64,000 bases of DNA. Source: Rapana venosa (Eukaryota; Mollusca; Gastropoda; Neogastropoda; Muricidae). Shown here in pieces: positions 39,451-45,348 of the stretch. The stretch lies in NCBI GenBank assembly GCA_028751875.1, contig CM054158.1:6554361-6618360 (forward strand). Reading direction: 5' to 3'. The notes under the pieces were generated by a model. The model searched no databases, was not told where the DNA came from, and worked only from the letters and a program-made list of their open reading frames with translations. The first letter of the stretch is position 1. Each line of letters begins with the position of its first letter. The translations under genes were made by a program, and so were the position numbers.

Positions 39451-40649
39451 GAATTAAAGGCACCGGCAGGTCTGTAATTGAACTTGACCTGGGAGGTCGT
39501 AAAAATCTCCACCCTTAATTCACCAAATGCTGCCCAGATTCGAAACCACGACTTCATGAACCCATGGGACTTAGGTCAAAAGGTTGCAACCACTAAGCAG
39601 CTACAGCATCCGTCAGTACCTATGTTTAATCCCTGGGTAAAAATCCCATGAATGTACAACTCTGTGGAGACTTGAACGTGCACCCTCAGTAACTATTACA
39701 TCATGAGTTCAGTGCTCCAACCATGAGGCTGTCCTCCCCCCCTCCCCCCACTCCTCTTAAATTGATATATTTCTAAATCTGTCAGTCACATGGCATTTAT
39801 AAGAGGTCAATGACAGAGGTTACACTAGAGACAATTAAAAGCATGTCCCTGAAGTTGGAATGCAGCAACCTTAATGGGCAAATAGTTGGTGAGTCGCATA
39901 CTTAAGCAAAACCTCATCATTGGTGAACCTCATAGCTCTAGCTAAGGTAAAAAAAAAAAACCACAACAACACAACCAAACCAACAACAAATGCAAAAACA
40001 AACGAACAACAAAAAACCCAAAAGTAATCACTGCTTCACACTAGAAGAAAAACGTCACAAGACTATGAACTGAAAAAGAGTGCCAGCAGAGTACTGTCAC
40101 ACTATGTTAATTAATGTTGCTATGGACTGATTCCAACTTACTTGTTACGAACCAGAACCTCCCCCGAAGCTGGCTGTGGCACCGGTGCTTCAATCAACTT
40201 TGTCACCTCTGAAAAATTGGACCCCAGCTGGGTCACAATGATCTTGCGCATCATTGTTGGAAGTTTTCCGGCCATTTTAGTTTTAGGTTGGTAACACGGA
40301 GCTTCTGTAACAGATAAGTACAACTGAGTGAAAGCTGTTGTTATGAGCTGAGTATGATAGTAATAAGTGTGCAGATCTATACATGTATATTTTATTTTAT
40401 TTTATTTTATACCACTTTAAGTCACGAGATTTCTCTGCGTGAAATTTGGGCTGCTCTCCCCGGGGAGAGCACGTTGCCACAAGAGCAGCGCCACCCTTTT
40501 TTTTTGTTTTGTTTGTTTTGGTTTTTTTTGGTCTGCAACTGTATTTCTTTCCCTATCAGAGTGGCTTTTTTCTAAGAATTTTGCCAGGGACAACTCTCTT
40601 GTTGCCATGGGTTCTTTTACGTGCGCTGCATAATTTTCTGTAACACACG

Positions 40650-40680
<31 letters not shown>

Positions 40681-41106
40681 TAGCGCCCAGACCACCACTC
40701 ATGGTCTAATGGATGGGGAAAAAGTTTCGGGCCCAGACGGGATACGAACCACCGCACACTTCCGACCCGGACTTTTTGCATTCTAGACAGGCGCGTTACC
40801 TCTAGACCACCGATCCACCATAGGTAAGCTGTTTAAACTGTGAGACTATTACACTAAGTTGTTCTTGCTGAAGCTGGGAGTTGAGTGCACAACTGTGATC
40901 ATGCATAAAGTAAAACATTGACACACACATGCATGCATGGCAACATGAAACAAATGCCCATGAATGCAGAATTAGCTTTGAAAAAGAATATATAAATATA
41001 AATAAAAAGTAAATAATATATTAATATATATATATAATTTTAAGCAGAGCAAAATGCACACAAAACACATTATCTGCACACAAACATTTGTACAAACAAG
41101 TTAAAC

Positions 41107-41166
<60 letters not shown>

Positions 41167-42507
41167 CATTGACATAAGAAACGCAAACTGACAAATAATA
41201 CCAAAACCTAAATCAGTAAATTTTATGCAAAATGAAATGTCAACTGTCAAACGTCATGAACACTGAAACATTGTGATAATTTGCAATGCGTTTTTATGGC
41301 CTGTTTTAACTTTCTTCCTTTCAGGAACTTTGATTCTTCTTCTTCTCCTTCCATAAAGGGCTCACCTTCGAGAAGCTTAAGATTAAAGCGCCTTAATGGA
41401 GTTAAAGTTAAAGCAAAAAATTACTATCTTAGTAGTATCTAAAATAAATAAAGCAAGCAAGAGTTAGTAGGCAAAAACAAACAATCAAACAAACAAAACC
41501 CCTCCCGCCCCCACCCTCAAAGAATTCATGATTACCTTAAAAAAATCACTTCATTATGTGGGAATGCATTAAAAGTAAAACTGAATGCTTTCTTTTAGGA
41601 AAAAAAATCCAGTGCCATGAATTTTGAAAAGTGGGAAAGGTAGATAGTAAAATATTACAACAGTTGTTTGTTGTTGTTTTTTACATTTCTGTACTGACAG
41701 AAATATGATTTATATATGCACTTTAAAAAAACAAAACACCCACATTATTTAAAATCTTTGTGAAGAAAAAGAAGCAACAACAGCAGAAACAAGTTCTAAA
41801 TAATTGAGTTCATGTGAAACAAAGAAACAAAAAAATGAGAAACTGAATGCAGTTGTTTTTTTTTAAACTGGTGCCCAGTGGTGGTGGTAATTTCTAAGCA
41901 TGTGTATAAATTAATGAATTTAAAACCAACAGGGTAACAGTATTCAAAGTTCAATGACTTCTAATTAAAACTATTGTTTGGCATGCATCTCTGCATCACA
42001 CTTTTCTGTTCCAATTACATACATGCTCTCATTTAATACACATGCTAATATTGAATAATTAATTGATAATTAATTTTAATCATTAATGGCCTTCCTTGCT
42101 TTGATTTTATTCCCCACTGACATTAATCTTCCCCTATAAAAGCTGTTGTAAAGGAGTATATGCTTAAAACACACAGGTAATCACTCACTCGAACAGGTAA
42201 ATAAAGAAGATAAAAGCATTTTTTTTAAACCAACATATTTTAAACAAACGAGAATCTAGCAATAGCAGACGACAATGAACACTGGACAAGCTATGCAACC
42301 AACCTGGTGTTCGCTGATTGTAAATGCACTTGCTGGCGTCCAACCTCCAACGATCTAGATATCGAGCTTTGGACTGCCTCGTTAGGGACATTGCAAGCAA
42401 TTTTAAAGTGGGTGAGATTCAGGTGAAGAAGTACCAAAGCAAGTAACCAACGGCGACTGTTGAGTACACGAGTACGAATGTTTGCCTGCACCATGTTGCA
42501 GAGTGGA
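13052..42507 (-). CDS. PTGR3: Prostaglandin reductase 3-like (ZADH2) gene, whole locus
   Basis: Twelve coding exons assemble into a ~342-residue medium-chain dehydrogenase/reductase of the zinc-free quinone-oxidoreductase branch. The PTGR3/ZADH2 enzymes reduce 15-keto-prostaglandins with NADPH. Order: N-terminal GroES-like fold (residues ~1-130, with [30 protein letters not shown]), Rossmann core with the nucleotide-binding [10 protein letters not shown] (~155-165), [31 protein letters not shown], and a C-terminal tail [16 protein letters not shown]. No catalytic-zinc ligand set is seen, as in the family. Length and colinearity with the vertebrate protein are excellent, and all exon phases agree except at 19167-19240, where one base is missing overall. 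The C-terminus lacks an SKL-type peroxisomal signal. Introns are packed with SINEs and simple repeats. Confidence 0.92.
13316..13600 (+). mobile_element. SINE family D (tRNA/5S-like head), copy 1
   Basis: Forward copy. It starts GGGACGGGACAGCTCAGTGG (tRNA-like), and at 13363-13408 it has AAGGTTAAGCAGCATCGAGC then GGTTACCAACCTGGATGGGTGACC (split here: GGTTACCAAC, CTGGATGGGTGACC). That segment corresponds to the internal promoter of 5S rRNA (A box, intermediate element, C box). The body continues with a CCCTCTTTAGGGTCAGGGAAGG-like block (TTTAGGGTCAGGGAAGG) and ends in CCTATAGGTTACGGGACACC. Confidence 0.85.
13688..13990 (+). repeat. Dispersed repeat family E, copy 2
   Basis: The best-preserved forward copy: CAGTATAAATAGCATCCCCA, pyrimidine tract, CCAGAAAGACTTAAAAGG, GAAGTCGGATGCGCTGGGCC, TTTTCGCTCATATAACAGAC, ending in a GAAGAAGAAGAA tail. 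It follows SINE D copy 1 with a short gap. Confidence 0.75.
14313..14718 (-). mobile_element. tRNA-derived SINE family B, copy 1
   Basis: Reverse copy of the ~410-bp family. Left end ACTTTAAGTCAAGGCAGATT; core TTGCCAGGGACAACTCTCTT; shared central block CCTCGGTTTATCGTCTCATC; tRNA-like head at the right end (minus strand GGATCGGTGGTCTAGAGGTA, with B-box-like GGTTCGATCCC). It ends only ~25 bases from the exon at 14744. Confidence 0.85.
14744..14929 (-). CDS. PTGR3: PTGR3-like, 62-codon exon
   Basis: Minus strand after TATTTTGCAG reads [20 protein letters not shown] and continues to [12 protein letters not shown] before GTAAGG. It corresponds to the family segment around ASVQGFFLNH and the GLESIFRAV-like helix. 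Phase 0 at both ends. Confidence 0.92.
15578..15674 (-). CDS. PTGR3: PTGR3-like, glycine-rich core exon
   Basis: Reads (N)[20 protein letters not shown], then [12 protein letters not shown] before GTAAGA. It completes a codon split with the exon at 17655 and matches the GRLIVIGFISGY strand-turn of the Rossmann core. Confidence 0.92.
15758..16175 (-). mobile_element. tRNA-derived SINE family B, copy 2
   Basis: Full-length reverse copy with TACCACTTTAAGTCATGGCA on the left, TGCCAGGGACAACTCTCTTG in the core, CCTCGGTTTACTGTCTCATC in the centre, and the tRNA-like head at the right end (GGACCACCAATCCAC). Confidence 0.85.
17206..17402. repeat. Two poly-C tracts
   Basis: C runs of about 18 bases near 17203-17222 and 17386-17402 within A/C-rich low-complexity sequence, in an intron of the PTGR3-like gene. 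Open frames across them are composition artefacts. Confidence 0.8.
17492..17590 (-). repeat. Family F partial copy (CTAGAGCTC motif half)
   Basis: Contains CTTAGCTAGAGCTCCGAGGT and ATTACGACTTTGGGGATGAT, the recurrent left half of family F. Comparable partial copies lie at 22565-22680, 30000-30085, 31655-31777, 39250-39345, 49362-49460 and 61185-61325. Opposite-strand copies lie at 31190-31285, 39840-39940 and 59130-59240. Confidence 0.65.
17655..17716 (-). CDS. PTGR3: PTGR3-like exon [15 protein letters not shown]
   Basis: Minus strand after TTGTTTACAG reads [20 protein letters not shown] plus two bases before GTAAGT. It matches the GVDVVYESVGG motif of the cofactor-binding domain. Confidence 0.93.
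18594..18665 (-). CDS. PTGR3: PTGR3-like exon [12 protein letters not shown]
   Basis: 24 codons between TTCTTACAG and [31 protein letters not shown] in two pieces. GCDRPINYK is diagnostic for the ZADH2 branch. Confidence 0.93.
18785..19016. repeat. (GA)n-rich microsatellite
   Basis: A ~230-base purine tract of GA repeats with GGAGA interruptions; long open frames on both strands here are artefacts. Confidence 0.95.
19167..19240 (-). pseudogene. PTGR3: PTGR3-like exon with net frameshift
   Basis: Between CTGAAG and a GTAGAG donor lie 74 bases where the family needs 75. In one frame the minus strand gives GCEVIG; in the next it gives [10 protein letters not shown] followed at once by a TGA, where FLK is expected. 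Both peptides are family-like (cf. HVIGTCSSDEK...FLK), so the exon is real but its frame is broken by small indels. Either the assembly has base errors, or this allele is damaged. A donor at GACAAG|GTGCAG would give a 60-base in-frame exon lacking five residues. Confidence 0.65.
19796..19824 (-). CDS. PTGR3: PTGR3-like 29-base microexon, NADPH-binding loop
   Basis: Between TTTCCAG and GTAAGT, minus strand: [10 protein letters not shown] with the first codon split with exon 21359-21398. This is the AAxGGxG dinucleotide-binding signature. It is only 29 bases long but in phase with both neighbours. Confidence 0.92.
19925..20090 (+). repeat. Repeat family G, copy 1
   Basis: Aligns with 44112-44290 and 61405-61560 through blocks such as GGGGTCACCCAGAACATGCA, CTCTGACT, and CAGGCAGCCATACTCC. 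No coding potential; class unknown. Confidence 0.65.
20296..20530 (-). mobile_element. tRNA-derived SINE family C, copy 2 (headless)
   Basis: Reverse copy from the TATTGAGGATAATGGAATAA tail through CTCGGTTTATAGTCTGATCC to GGGGAGAGTGGAGTCTGCAC. The tRNA-like head is missing. Confidence 0.75.
20888..21172 (+). repeat. Dispersed repeat family E, copy 3
   Basis: Forward copy: CAGTATAAATACCATCACCA, pyrimidine tract, CCAGAAAGACTTACAAGATA, and TTTTCACTCATATGACAGAC, ending GATGAAGGAAG. Confidence 0.75.
21359..21398 (-). CDS. PTGR3: PTGR3-like 40-base exon
   Basis: Between GGATTTCAG and GTAGGTG, minus strand: [13 protein letters not shown] plus one base, matching the GLSEGKKVLVT strand that leads into the AAAGGTG loop. 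Confidence 0.92.
21593..21861 (-). mobile_element. SINE family D, copy 2
   Basis: Reverse copy of the tRNA/5S-like SINE, with its head at the right (GAGCTATCCCGTCCCC) and the 5S-like box reading GGTAACCACGCTCAATGCTG on this strand. It lies inside an AGT/GTA-rich simple repeat (about 21545-21935). Confidence 0.8.
22018..22459 (-). mobile_element. SINE family B, copy 3, with nested LINE tail
   Basis: Diverged reverse copy. Left end TACCACTTTCCGTCACAGCA; head at the right end (CTACCGATCCATCC). It is interrupted at 22247-22320 by an unrelated 74-base segment, (TAA)n-TGTATGGAATTTATATAGTG... to AAGCGCTCAA, which is the reverse 3' end of the LINE at 24541. The SINE resumes afterwards. Confidence 0.75.
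22685..22965 (-). mobile_element. Composite: SINE C fragment plus family F head
   Basis: 22685-22850 matches the central part of family C (GGCCTACTCTTCCTAAAGGC, CCTCAGTTTATAGTCTCAGC). 22855-22965 is the tRNA-like head of family F (GGGAATTGAACCCAGAACCT, then ACTTGTTAGGCAGGTGAACA). The junction suggests a nested or template-switched element. Confidence 0.6.
23655..24062. repeat. GA/GT/TGCATG low-complexity region
   Basis: About 400 bases of GA, GGGA, GT and TGCATG repeats. Long open frames in several frames and on both strands are composition artefacts. A scrap of SINE C (ACATCTTGTGCACATGTTAA) follows at 24075-24130. Confidence 0.9.
24282..24520 (+). repeat. Repeat family H, copy 1
   Basis: Matches the reverse complement of 47506-47746: TTGACACTGGGGGCAACAGC, CCACTCATGGAATTCCACTT, TCTCTGACTAGGAGGCTTGA, CTTTGGAGAGCATCTCCAAT, CTTGGCCAAGAGAGTG. 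Class unknown. Confidence 0.8.
24541..25455 (-). mobile_element. CR1/L2-like LINE 3' fragment, 5'-truncated
   Basis: The minus strand encodes the end of a reverse transcriptase [87 protein letters not shown], then, after a -1/+1 frame change, [14 protein letters not shown]. These are hallmark motifs of the CR1/L2 clade C-terminus. The 3' UTR contains an expanded (CA)n run (24695-24798) and ends GCGCTATATAAATTCCATAT followed by (TTA)n. It is truncated at about 25455 and not autonomous. Confidence 0.85.
25530..25880. repeat. 34-bp minisatellite, about ten units
   Basis: Tandem units of ACATACAAGCCAGCAAAATC GGTCACACAGACAA (34 bases, written in two parts). Some units are 37 bases (TCGTCGGTCAC), and some read GCCGGCACAATC. 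Because 34 is not a multiple of three, open frames run through it in all frames; I take them as artefacts. It adjoins the truncated end of the LINE fragment. Confidence 0.95.
26408..27560. repeat. (CA)n/(GT)n microsatellite cluster
   Basis: CA/CATG repeats (26408-26613), long (GT)n at 26716-26866 and 26967-27161, and a TGCATGAATG-rich tract to 27560. Between the GT runs lies a pentamer (TCAAG)n followed by TCAAAATTTTATTTCCAG at 26868-26960, probably the tail of another repeat. Confidence 0.9.
28009..28420. repeat. (GT)n-rich microsatellite
   Basis: GT repeats with TGGT and GAGA interruptions, grading into TGCATG repeats. Long frames are artefacts. Confidence 0.9.
28556..28882. repeat. Poly-G followed by (GA)n tract
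   Basis: A ~22-base G run, then ~245 bases of GA repeats with GGAGA/GAAGA interruptions. Confidence 0.95.
29131..29345 (+). repeat. Repeat family K, copy 1, with C42 run
   Basis: Shares with 36745-37005 the order CTCTCCACCATCTGCTTTAC, a long C run (here 29180-29221, 42 C), AGAATTAACACAACT, TTTTTCAGATAATTATTTTA, AGGTTTAAG, a second C run, then TCTGTAGAGGGT. It is preceded by (CAC)n (29061-29130). Confidence 0.75.
29671..29885 (+). mobile_element. tRNA-derived SINE family C, copy 3 (5'-truncated)
   Basis: Forward copy from ATCTATAAACC through GGAACATCTTGTGCACACGT to the tail GTGCTTATTCCATTGTCTTC. Confidence 0.7.
30000..30320 (-). mobile_element. Family F half plus SINE C, copy 4
   Basis: 30000-30085 is the GGCTAGAGCTCCAAGG half of family F. 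30105-30315 is a reverse family C fragment (GGCCTACTCTTCTGAAAGGT, GACCTCTGTTTACAGTCTCG). Confidence 0.65.
30568..30680. repeat. (GA)n microsatellite
   Basis: About 110 bases of GA repeats, preceded by a CAC/AAC-rich tract (30464-30520). Confidence 0.95.
30974..31072 (-). CDS. PTGR3: PTGR3-like exon [11 protein letters not shown]
   Basis: 33 codons between GTGACAG and [27 protein letters not shown] then [13 protein letters not shown]. It matches the VVPAS...P.KPEYLTLLVSGTTAYISL region between the two domains. Phase 0 at both ends. Confidence 0.93.
31345..31585 (-). mobile_element. Second CR1/L2-like LINE remnant
   Basis: The minus strand reads [20 protein letters not shown], then CILSQ, stop, [14 protein letters not shown], then [13 protein letters not shown]. 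It aligns residue by residue with the [11 protein letters not shown]...[21 protein letters not shown]...[13 protein letters not shown] part of the LINE at 24541-25455 but has an in-frame stop. It is an older, decayed copy of a related element. Confidence 0.65.
31655..32150 (-). repeat. Family F half split by a SINE D insertion
   Basis: CTTGGCTACAGCTCTATGGT to CTTTGGGGATAAA (31655-31777) continues after the SINE at 32061. It is the GGCTAGAGCTC half of family F. Confidence 0.6.
31778..32060 (-). mobile_element. SINE family D, copy 3, with 13-bp TSD
   Basis: Reverse full-length copy with its head at the right (GAGCTATCCCGTC) and the 5S-like segment near 31975-32020. It is flanked by the perfect duplication CTTTGGGGATAAA at 31765-31777 and 32061-32073. 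The target is a family F repeat. Confidence 0.9.
32407..32502 (-). CDS. PTGR3: PTGR3-like exon GLGEIAAVG
   Basis: 32 codons between TTTTGCAG and [26 protein letters not shown] then [12 protein letters not shown]. It matches the GIGEVVALG...VGQAVAYM...GSFAEYT block of the GroES-like domain. Confidence 0.94.
33431..33774 (-). mobile_element. tRNA-derived SINE family B, copy 4 (headless)
   Basis: Reverse copy with an ATTTATTTAT tail on the left, TGCCAGGGACAACTCTCTTG, CCTCGGTTTATCGTCTCATC, and stopping at CGGGCCCAAACAGG before the tRNA-like head. Confidence 0.85.
33775..34880. other. Intron sequence, nothing recognised
   Basis: AT-rich, apparently unique sequence within the PTGR3-like intron. 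No exon or family repeat was found. Confidence 0.5.
34886..35293 (-). mobile_element. tRNA-derived SINE family B, copy 5
   Basis: Full-length reverse copy. Tail ATTTATTCATTTATACCACT, core TGCCAGGGACAACTCTCTTG, head with CGGGCCCAAATGGGATTCGA and CTCTAGACCAACGATCCACC. Confidence 0.88.
35581..35731. repeat. (GT)n then (GA)n microsatellite
   Basis: GTGT/GTTGT repeats followed by GA repeats, directly abutting SINE C copy 5. Confidence 0.93.
35732..36075 (-). mobile_element. tRNA-derived SINE family C, copy 5 (reference copy)
   Basis: The best full-length copy. Left tail ATTTATTTATTCTTTTATAT, CGAGGATAATGGAATAAGCA. Centre CTCGGTTTATAGTCTCATCC. The right end is a tRNA-like head (minus strand GGGGCACGAGATAGCCTAGT, with B-box-like GGTTCAATTCC). 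Confidence 0.88.
36283..36390. repeat. (GA)n-rich microsatellite
   Basis: GA and GACA repeats; a CA-rich tract (36567-36712) follows. Confidence 0.92.
36745..37005 (+). repeat. Repeat family K, copy 2, with C66 run
   Basis: Same order of blocks as 29131-29345, with an uninterrupted run of 66 C at 36797-36862 and a second of ~24 C at 36941-36964. It ends about 45 bases before the exon at 37050. Confidence 0.78.
37050..37137 (-). CDS. PTGR3: PTGR3-like exon [18 protein letters not shown]
   Basis: Between GGAGCAG and GTAGGT, minus strand: (K)[18 protein letters not shown], then [11 protein letters not shown]. The near-invariant FVGVNASDINYSAGRYDP motif of the family is unmistakable. A (CA)n tract starts ten bases upstream of it in the intron. 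Confidence 0.96.
37146..37230. repeat. (CA)n microsatellite beside an exon
   Basis: CA repeat occupying the intron immediately 5' of the acceptor of exon 37050-37137 (on the minus strand, a GT run replaces the usual pyrimidine tract). Confidence 0.9.
37480..37758 (+). mobile_element. SINE family A, copy 3, with 15-bp TSD
   Basis: Forward copy lacking the first ~8 bases of the head, starting CCGTGGCCGAGTGGTTTAGG. Perfect duplication TATATGTGTGCGTGT at 37465-37479 and 37759-37773. The tail is ACATACTACTAC. Confidence 0.95.
38283..38955 (-). mobile_element. tRNA-headed repeat family F, copy split by SINE A
   Basis: Left part 38283-38567 (CTTGGCTAGTGCTCCAAGAT to ATCCTCCCACCAA) and right part 38867-38955 (head with GGGAATCGAACCCAGAACCT) are one element interrupted at 38568-38853. 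It aligns with 4500-4862. Confidence 0.8.
38568..38853 (-). mobile_element. SINE family A, copy 4, nested, with TSD
   Basis: Reverse full-length copy, nearly identical to copies 2, 3 and 5. The head is at the right (CCACTCGACCACGGTGCCTC). Duplication AT(C/T)CTCCCACCAA at 38555-38567 and 38854-38866 lies within a family F repeat. Confidence 0.95.
39239..39610 (-). repeat. Family F-related repeat with (TA)n
   Basis: TAGAGCTCGATGGTGAGATT, a (TA)n run (39384-39446), then GACCTGGGAGGTCGTAAAAA and GATTCGAAACCACGACTTCA. The same order without the TA expansion is at 49362-49700, and the right half is at 55500-55680. Confidence 0.65.
40142..40304 (-). CDS. PTGR3: PTGR3-like, first coding exon
   Basis: After the acceptor CTGTTACAG, ATG at 40275-40273 starts [20 protein letters not shown], then [24 protein letters not shown] before GTAAGT. 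It matches MQKLVVTRLSPNFREAV...LLVRNR. I chose this ATG because it begins the conserved block; the second Met at residue 8-9 is possible. The upstream 29 bases are 5' UTR or an extended leader. Confidence 0.9.
40391..40820 (-). mobile_element. tRNA-derived SINE family B, copy 6
   Basis: Full-length reverse copy, one of the best preserved. (TTTTA)n tail at the left, GCTGCTCTCCCCGGGGAGAG, TGCCAGGGACAACTCTCTTG, CCTCGGTTTATCGTCTCATC, GACAGGCGCGTTACCTCTAG, ACCACCGATCCACC. Confidence 0.9.
40821..42303. other. First intron of the PTGR3-like gene
   Basis: AT-rich with a (CA)n run (41109-41163). No exon recognised. Confidence 0.5.
42304..42507 (-). other. PTGR3: Probable 5' exon of the PTGR3-like gene
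   Basis: An open minus-strand frame starts [20 protein letters not shown] and runs to a possible donor CACCAG|GTTGGT. The phase does not continue in frame into exon 40304-40142 (an in-frame TAA follows 7 codons later), so if this is an exon it is 5' UTR with an upstream ORF. The hydrophobic [14 protein letters not shown] stretch might alternatively be a leader of a different isoform. Low certainty. Confidence 0.35.
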
Positions 42508-42747
42508 GAGTGCAGAGTGAACTCCCTTGTTTTCAGTTCATAGTTTCTCTCTCTTTATATTAGGCCTAGGCCTACTTGAGAAGCCTTATCTGAAAGTAAA
42601 ATCTATGAATATTTTGCCAGCCACTCAGGATGCATAAGTTCTGACCTGTAAAACAATGTAAAATTCATTATTGGTATAATTGTCCTTCGTCCTCGTTTGT
42701 TTTTGCGCTTTCCCTTTGTGCCTCTCACTCTGATAATTATAATGTAA

Positions 42748-43016
42748 AGATAAGGTAAGGTAAAGGAGTCCCATAACCTATAAGGTCGTAGGGGAGCGAG
42801 GCGTCAGAGACTTCACTTCTGTAGGGCCAGCATATTGAGGGCAGCGCCCATCTCCTCTCCCTCGCTGCTTTACCTTCCCTGACCCTAAAGAGGGCAGGTA
42901 CTCATTTACAGCTGGGGGAACTGTACTGAAGCCCATCCAACTGGTAACCATGCTAAACTCTGCTTAACTTGGCTGGGGGAAAGCGAGTGCTCCGACCACT
43001 GAGCTATCCCGTCCCC
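42748..43016 (-). mobile_element. SINE family D, copy 4
   Basis: Reverse copy with a short internal deletion; GGTAACCATGCTAAACTCTG marks the 5S-like box, with GAGCTATCCCGTCCCC at the head. Possible duplication TATAATGTA on both sides. Confidence 0.82.
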
Positions 43017-43489
43017 ATAATATATAATGTAGATCTATATTAAACATTTTTGTTTGTTCCTCTGAAAATAAAAATTTTAAAATCAATCAGAAGAAATCAT
43101 GGGGAATGTAAACAAAGGGCTAAGATTTCCTGTCAGTTTAAGATGATCTGTGCGTTTTGGAGTGCTGTGGTTATTGTGCTCTGAGGGAAAATAAGAAGGT
43201 AATTTGGCTGATGTAAAACTGACAGAAAACTACGTAGACTTGGTGCATCTTCCTTAGGTGACTACCCATCTGCACCCCCCCCCCCCCTCCTCCTCTCTCA
43301 TATCAAATATATCAAGTTTTAAAAGATAATTATGATTTTTTCTATTTTGTGTTTACTTAAAACTGTTCGCTCTGATCATTACGGATAATCAGGGCAAGGG
43401 CCAGATGAAAAAAAGTATGTAACCCTTGGGAATATAGATTATCAATCAGACTCTCTCTCTCTCTCTCTCTCTCTCTGTCTGTCTGTCTC

Positions 43490-43690
43490 AACCGAGGTCC
43501 CGTGTGCGGACGAACGCAGAACATCTTGTGCACACGTTAAAACCCGTTCCGCTTTTCGGAAGAGTAGGCCATTGTGTGCCGGTCCGAACGGATGACAAAA
43601 TGTACAAAACTGCATACACACGGGTACTGGCTGAAAAAAAGCACATGAGTGCTTATTCCATTATCCTCGAAATAAAAGAATTTTTAAAAA
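43490..43690 (+). mobile_element. SINE family C, copy 6 (5'-truncated)
   Basis: Forward copy from CTCAACCGAGGTCCCGTGTG through GTGCACACGTTAAAACCCGT to GTGCTTATTCCATTATCCTC and an A-rich tail. It follows a (CT)n/(TCTG)n run at 43448-43488. Confidence 0.82.
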
Positions 43691-43720
43691 AATTAAAAAT
43701 ACAGAAAAATAATAAAATCA

Positions 43721-43816
43721 CACGCTCAACACGGGAAAACATATCAATGCATAATGTCTCACATCAATGCATAATGTCTCCATTATGCATTGATGTATTT
43801 TCCCATGTTGAGCGTG
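43721..43816. repeat. 36-bp inverted repeat (hairpin)
   Basis: CACGCTCAACACGGGAAAAC plus ATATCAATGCATAATG (43721-43756) is almost exactly complementary to CATTATGCATTGATG plus TATTTTCCCATGTTGAGCGTG (43781-43816). The loop itself repeats ATCAATGCATAATGTCTC. Confidence 0.85.
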
Positions 43817-44111
43817 TCTTCTGCAGACGTTACAATTTATTTCAGACGAATGCAAAGTGTATCTTTTCACATAATTATATATGATTCGTTACGTGTTATT
43901 TACTCTTATGTTGTAAACCCCCAATAAGGGAAATGACTGACTGTAAAAGCCCGTCCTCGAGTGCCTGTTATCTGGGGAAGTAAAGCAACATTCCTTGCCT
44001 TGCTCTTGCAAACTTCTGACACAGCTACTCTTTGGAAATCAAGGATTTTTGTCCTGTTTGTTTTTAAAATGGTACTTGTTGTTGTTGTTGTTGTTGTTGC
44101 TGTGCGTTCCC

Positions 44112-44290
44112 AACGATCTAGATATCGAGCTTAACACTCTGGAGGTCACCCAGAACGTGCACTCTGACTCACTCATCCTACCTGGGAATCACTGTGAGAT
44201 TGAAATTGCACACTGAATGAAAAGTTTGCGTGTGTGAATGTTTTTTAAGTACCTCGCCATAAAGACAGCCATACTCTTGACTTCAGAGGT
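44112..44290 (+). repeat. Repeat family G, copy 2
   Basis: TTAACACTCTGGAGGTCACC, CAGAACGTGCACTCTGACTC, GATTGAAATTGCACACTGAA, TACCTCGCCATAAAGACAGC; aligns with 61405-61560 and 19925-20090. Confidence 0.7.
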
Positions 44291-45174
44291 TGTACTTATA
44301 GTTTGAGTTAAATTTCGAAGGGTCAAGCTGTCTTAGACTTGCATGAAATTATGAAAAACAAGTCCAAATTGGCATTCTTGTCATTGAGTGCACGCATATA
44401 CTGATACAGCGATACAAACTAGTCTTGCCACGCTCAAAGTTCACAACAATCAATCTTGAATCTAGTGTCCGTGTGACAGCGACTTGTGAGTGTGTATGTA
44501 AGACTGTGGCACTGACCTGAATACATATAGCCTCCTGTTATGAGATTGCCATAGAGCTTAGAATGGTTATAGACTGCTGGGTTCATATTACGTCTTTATT
44601 TGAATTTGGTGGAGCTTTGTCTTTGTTTTAAGTAAATAAGGACTGACTAAGTCTACTTTATCCCGCCGATCAGGCGTCCATTGCCCTTCAGAGAAACATC
44701 ATTTTCATCGGTACATCAGAACATGATAGACTTTGCTAGCAATATAAGCAGACAAGTAAAATCACAACACTCAAGTGTTTGGCAGAGCAAACTTTTGGTT
44801 TAATTAAAACCTTCTTCAGGCTAAAAGATTGGCCAACTGACAGTAAAAACCAAACACAAACATATATAAGCTTAAAAGTGAGTACATTTAAAACAATTCT
44901 GTGTAAACACTGTGAGGCCCATGCAGATCTCTGGTTGGGTCCATGAAACTGTGCGTTCGAATCTTGGCACAGCATCTAGTGATTGAAGGGTGGGGATCTC
45001 CTGAATCAACGTTAAGTACATACCTGCCTGTACCTTAATTCCCATCGGGTATATACATATGCAGAGGATCAAATTTGTATGTTAGACATTGTGTAGCTTA
45101 TTTCAGTGTCCAGTGGGTTATGGAGACACAAACATACCTAGCATGCACCCTGCCCACGAAATAAGCTGTTCTGA

Positions 45175-45348
45175 AGTTGGAATGTGTCGGCTGAGGCCAT
45201 TGAGCAGACTTCCTGCAGAGTTACAAACACAGAAGAAGGCCAGGTTTTACGCATCCCATCCAATAAAGGAATACAGAGAAGAGAGAAGAAAAGAGCCAGA
45301 GCATCAGCTCCTTGAAACTGCTGAAATTCTTGACCATACTCAGAAGTA
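45175..45348 (+). other. Candidate orphan coding exon
   Basis: An open frame reads LPAELQTQKKARFYASHPIK, then EYREERRKEPEHQLLETAEI LDHTQK before a possible donor (AA|GTAAGATT) or, if unspliced, a TAA. CTTCCTGCAG|AG is a possible acceptor. The charged, protein-like composition contrasts with surrounding sequence, but I do not recognise the family and found no partner exon. Confidence 0.3.
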
